A DNA stretch of 6,134 nucleotides from positions 1-6,134 of the forward strand of contig QMUB01000085.1 of assembly GCA_003663695.1 (NCBI GenBank), in the 5' to 3' direction. Source of the stretch: Thermococci archaeon. Lineage in GTDB: Archaea; Methanobacteriota_B; Thermococci; Thermococcales; Thermococcaceae. Below are positions 4,722 to 6,134 of the stretch, in pieces (the first letter of the stretch is position 1; each line of letters opens with the position of its first letter). The notes beneath the pieces were generated by a model, which was given only the letters and a program-made list of their open reading frames with translations, did no database searches and had not been told where the DNA came from. The translations under genes were made by a program, and so were the position numbers.

Positions 4722-5504
4722 ATGAAAGAGAGTGTTATTGTGGTTTATGAAAAACCTGAGTTAAAAGACCCAATATTTATTGAAGGTCTGCCTGGCATAG
4801 GACTCGTTGGCAAACTGGCAGCTGACCACCTTATTAAGGAACTCAATGCCAAGAAATTCGCCGAGTTATACTCGCCGCACTTCCTTCATCAGGTCTTAGT
4901 TAAAAAAGACTCAACGGTCGATTTGATGAAAAATGAGTTCTATTACTGGAAAGGTGGAGAAGAATACAGGGATATAATCATTATAACTGGAGACACCCAA
5001 GTTCCCCCAACGGACAGCTACGGACACTTTGAGGTCGTGGGAAAGATGCTTGATTTTGTTGGGGAATTCGGGACGAAAGAGATAATAACCATGGGTGGCT
5101 TCCAGGTTCCCGAACTCCAGGGAGAGCCCAAGGTTCTTGGTTCCGTAACTCATGTGGAGCTCAAGGAGAGGTATAAGGACTTGCCCATAATCTTCAGAGA
5201 GGATGAAGGGGGAGCCATTGTAGGAGCAGCAGGTCTACTCTTGGGAATTGGGAAACTCAGAGGAATGCGGGGAATTTCGCTTTTGGGAGAGAGCCTAGGC
5301 TACGTCGTAGATGCCAAAGCGGCTAAAGCCGTTTTAAGCGTCGTTGCCAGAATCTTGGGAATTGAGATAGACATGAGCGCCCTTGATGAGAGGGCTAAAG
5401 AGACGGAGGAAATCCTCAAGAAGGTTCAGGAAATGCAGAGAGCAATGTTCGAGCAGCAAATGCCGCAGCCTACCGGGGAAGAGGAAGATAGGGGATACCT
5501 CTAA
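4722..5504 (+). CDS. PAC2-family protein, probable archaeal proteasome-assembly chaperone (PbaB-like)
   Basis: 260 residues from ATG 4722. The N-terminus carries FIEGLPGIGLVGKLAADHL (19-37), the PAC2 hallmark, followed by SPHFLHQVLV, IIIITGDTQVPPTDSYGHFE, KEIITMGGFQVPE and a Gly-rich GGAIVGAAGLLLGIG. The C-terminal region (~220-260) changes to a charged amphipathic helix (DERAKETEEILKKVQEMQRA) and a flexible tail ending DRGYL. The family includes eukaryotic PAC2 and archaeal PbaA/PbaB; PbaB binds the 20S alpha ring. The penultimate Tyr resembles the HbYX motif that docks into alpha-ring pockets, but the preceding residue is Gly, not hydrophobic, so binding by that route is uncertain. The start uses GGTGA (4712-4716) 5 bases upstream; an in-frame GTG at 4713 would overlap the nop10 stop. 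The role in assembly is family inference. Confidence 0.88.
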   Translation: MKESVIVVYEKPELKDPIFIEGLPGIGLVGKLAADHLIKELNAKKFAELYSPHFLHQVLVKKDSTVDLMKNEFYYWKGGEEYRDIIIITGDTQVPPTDSYGHFEVVGKMLDFVGEFGTKEIITMGGFQVPELQGEPKVLGSVTHVELKERYKDLPIIFREDEGGAIVGAAGLLLGIGKLRGMRGISLLGESLGYVVDAKAAKAVLSVVARILGIEIDMSALDERAKETEEILKKVQEMQRAMFEQQMPQPTGEEEDRGYL

Positions 5505-5519
5505 TCCCCTTTAATTTTG

Positions 5520-5557
5520 AGGTGTTCCAGTGAACGGTTTGAAGGTGTTCCAATGAA
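5520..5557 (+). repeat. Duplicated ribosome-binding/start module before EndoQ
   Basis: AGGTGTTCCA is present twice (5520-5529 and 5543-5552), 23 bases apart, each copy followed by a start-like triplet and AA: GTGAA (5530-5534) and ATGAA (5553-5557). The two 15-base units differ at one position. The first GTG opens an 8-codon frame (5530-5556) whose TGA overlaps the EndoQ ATG (ATGA). Confidence 0.7.
5530..5556 (+). other. Possible 8-codon leader minigene overlapping the EndoQ start
   Basis: GTG 5530 opens the frame M-N-G-L-K-V-F-Q and stops at TGA 5554-5556. It has its own Shine-Dalgarno copy, AGGTG at 5520-5524, 5 bases upstream. The stop codon shares ATGA with the EndoQ start, a standard geometry for translational coupling. 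Too short for coding statistics; it may simply be a by-product of the duplication. Confidence 0.3.
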
Positions 5558-6134
5558 TGTGGATGCCGATCTCCATATCCACTCCCGCTATTCTAAAGCC
5601 GTTTCGAAGCTCATGACGATTCCAATGCTGGCTGAGAATGCAAAGTTCAAAGGTCTCCACATAGTGGGCACGGGAGACATTTTAAATCCACAATGGGAAG
5701 AAGAGCTTTTAAAATACACTCGGAAGGTTGAGGAAGGCACTTATGAGCGCAGGGGAATTAGATTCCTCCTTACAGCTGAAGTTGAAGATGCCAAGAGAGT
5801 CCATCATGTGCTGATTTTCCCGAGCATTGATGCAGTTAGAGAGATGCGTGAGAGATTAAAGCGCTATTCTAGTGATATAGAAAGCGAGGGAAGGCCCCAT
5901 CTGAGCTTAACTGGAGCTGAAATTGCTGACTTAGCTAACGAGTTGGACGTTTTAATCGGCCCGGCACACGCCTTTACGCCATGGACAGCACTCTATAAGG
6001 AGTATGATTCCCTTAAGGAGTGCTATGGCAGCGCTAAAATTCATTTCCTTGAGCTCGGTCTTTCGGCTGATTCTCAAATGGCTGACAAAATTAAAGCCCA
6101 CCATCGCTTAACTTATCTCTCAAACTCCGACGCC
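5553..6134 (+). CDS. endoQ: Endonuclease Q, PHP-domain DNA repair nuclease (5' part)
   Basis: 194 codons are present and the gene runs off the window end, so the C-terminal half is unseen; family members are about 400-430 residues. The PHP metal site is visible: D6-L-H8-I-H10-S (DLHIHSRYSKA), G-T-G-D42-I (VGTGDILNP), E76-V-E78, HH at 84-85, P-A-H139-A (GPAHAFTPW) and the SNSDA at 190-194, all in the order of the TIGR00375/EndoQ family. EndoQ nicks DNA 5' of deaminated bases (uracil, hypoxanthine, xanthine) and AP sites, a repair route of Thermococcales and some methanogens, and works with PCNA through a C-terminal motif that lies outside this window. Start ATG 5553 is set by GGTG (5544-5547). 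It lies 48 bases after the PAC2 gene with no distinct promoter seen, so it may be the last gene of that transcript. Upstream is a duplicated start module. Confidence 0.9.
   Translation, partial: MNVDADLHIHSRYSKAVSKLMTIPMLAENAKFKGLHIVGTGDILNPQWEEELLKYTRKVEEGTYERRGIRFLLTAEVEDAKRVHHVLIFPSIDAVREMRERLKRYSSDIESEGRPHLSLTGAEIADLANELDVLIGPAHAFTPWTALYKEYDSLKECYGSAKIHFLELGLSADSQMADKIKAHHRLTYLSNSDA

Overview
The window reads as chromosomal DNA of a hyperthermophilic euryarchaeon of the order Thermococcales (Thermococcus, Pyrococcus or Palaeococcus; I cannot separate the genera). The evidence is: archaeal-type ribosomal proteins L44e and S27e, aIF2-alpha, Nop10, a PAC2-family protein and EndoQ; BRE/TATA promoters of the archaeal type; T-rich terminators without strong hairpins; GGTGAT-type ribosome binding sites; AGG/AGA arginine codons; and many charged residues in the proteins. 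Every gene I can support lies on the + strand, gene density is high, and no gap exceeds 300 bases. I see no mobile element, CRISPR array, tRNA or rRNA.

Left part (1-1665): the 3' end of a methionyl-tRNA synthetase C-terminal tRNA-binding domain; then a small ArsR-type winged-helix regulator carrying a Cys-X-Cys pair; then a compact MazG-type nucleotide pyrophosphohydrolase 24 bases downstream; then, after a ~180-base non-coding stretch, an Lrp/AsnC regulator. The Lrp promoter carries a perfect 9-bp inverted repeat that brackets BRE and TATA, a good candidate autoregulatory operator.

Middle (1666-3005): a probable two-gene unit of a DUF92 (TMEM19/VTE6-like) membrane protein and an ASCH/PUA-like (probably DUF365) protein.

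Right part (3006-6134): the conserved archaeal information-processing cluster rpl44e - rps27e - aIF2-alpha - nop10 - PAC2 protein, followed by the 5' part of the endonuclease Q gene. It couples ribosome components, initiator-tRNA delivery, the H/ACA pseudouridylation RNP and a probable proteasome-assembly chaperone. The genes sit 3 bases apart (L44e/S27e), overlap by ATGA (aIF2-alpha/nop10) or lie 5 bases apart (nop10/PAC2), with one internal promoter before aIF2-alpha. nop10 (57 codons) is easily missed because of its size.

I do not see an obviously new system. The best leads are regulatory: the Lrp promoter inverted repeat; a duplicated ribosome-binding/start module before EndoQ that creates an 8-codon minigene overlapping the EndoQ start; a structured leader before rpl44e; and a possible 12-residue N-terminal extension of aIF2-alpha.
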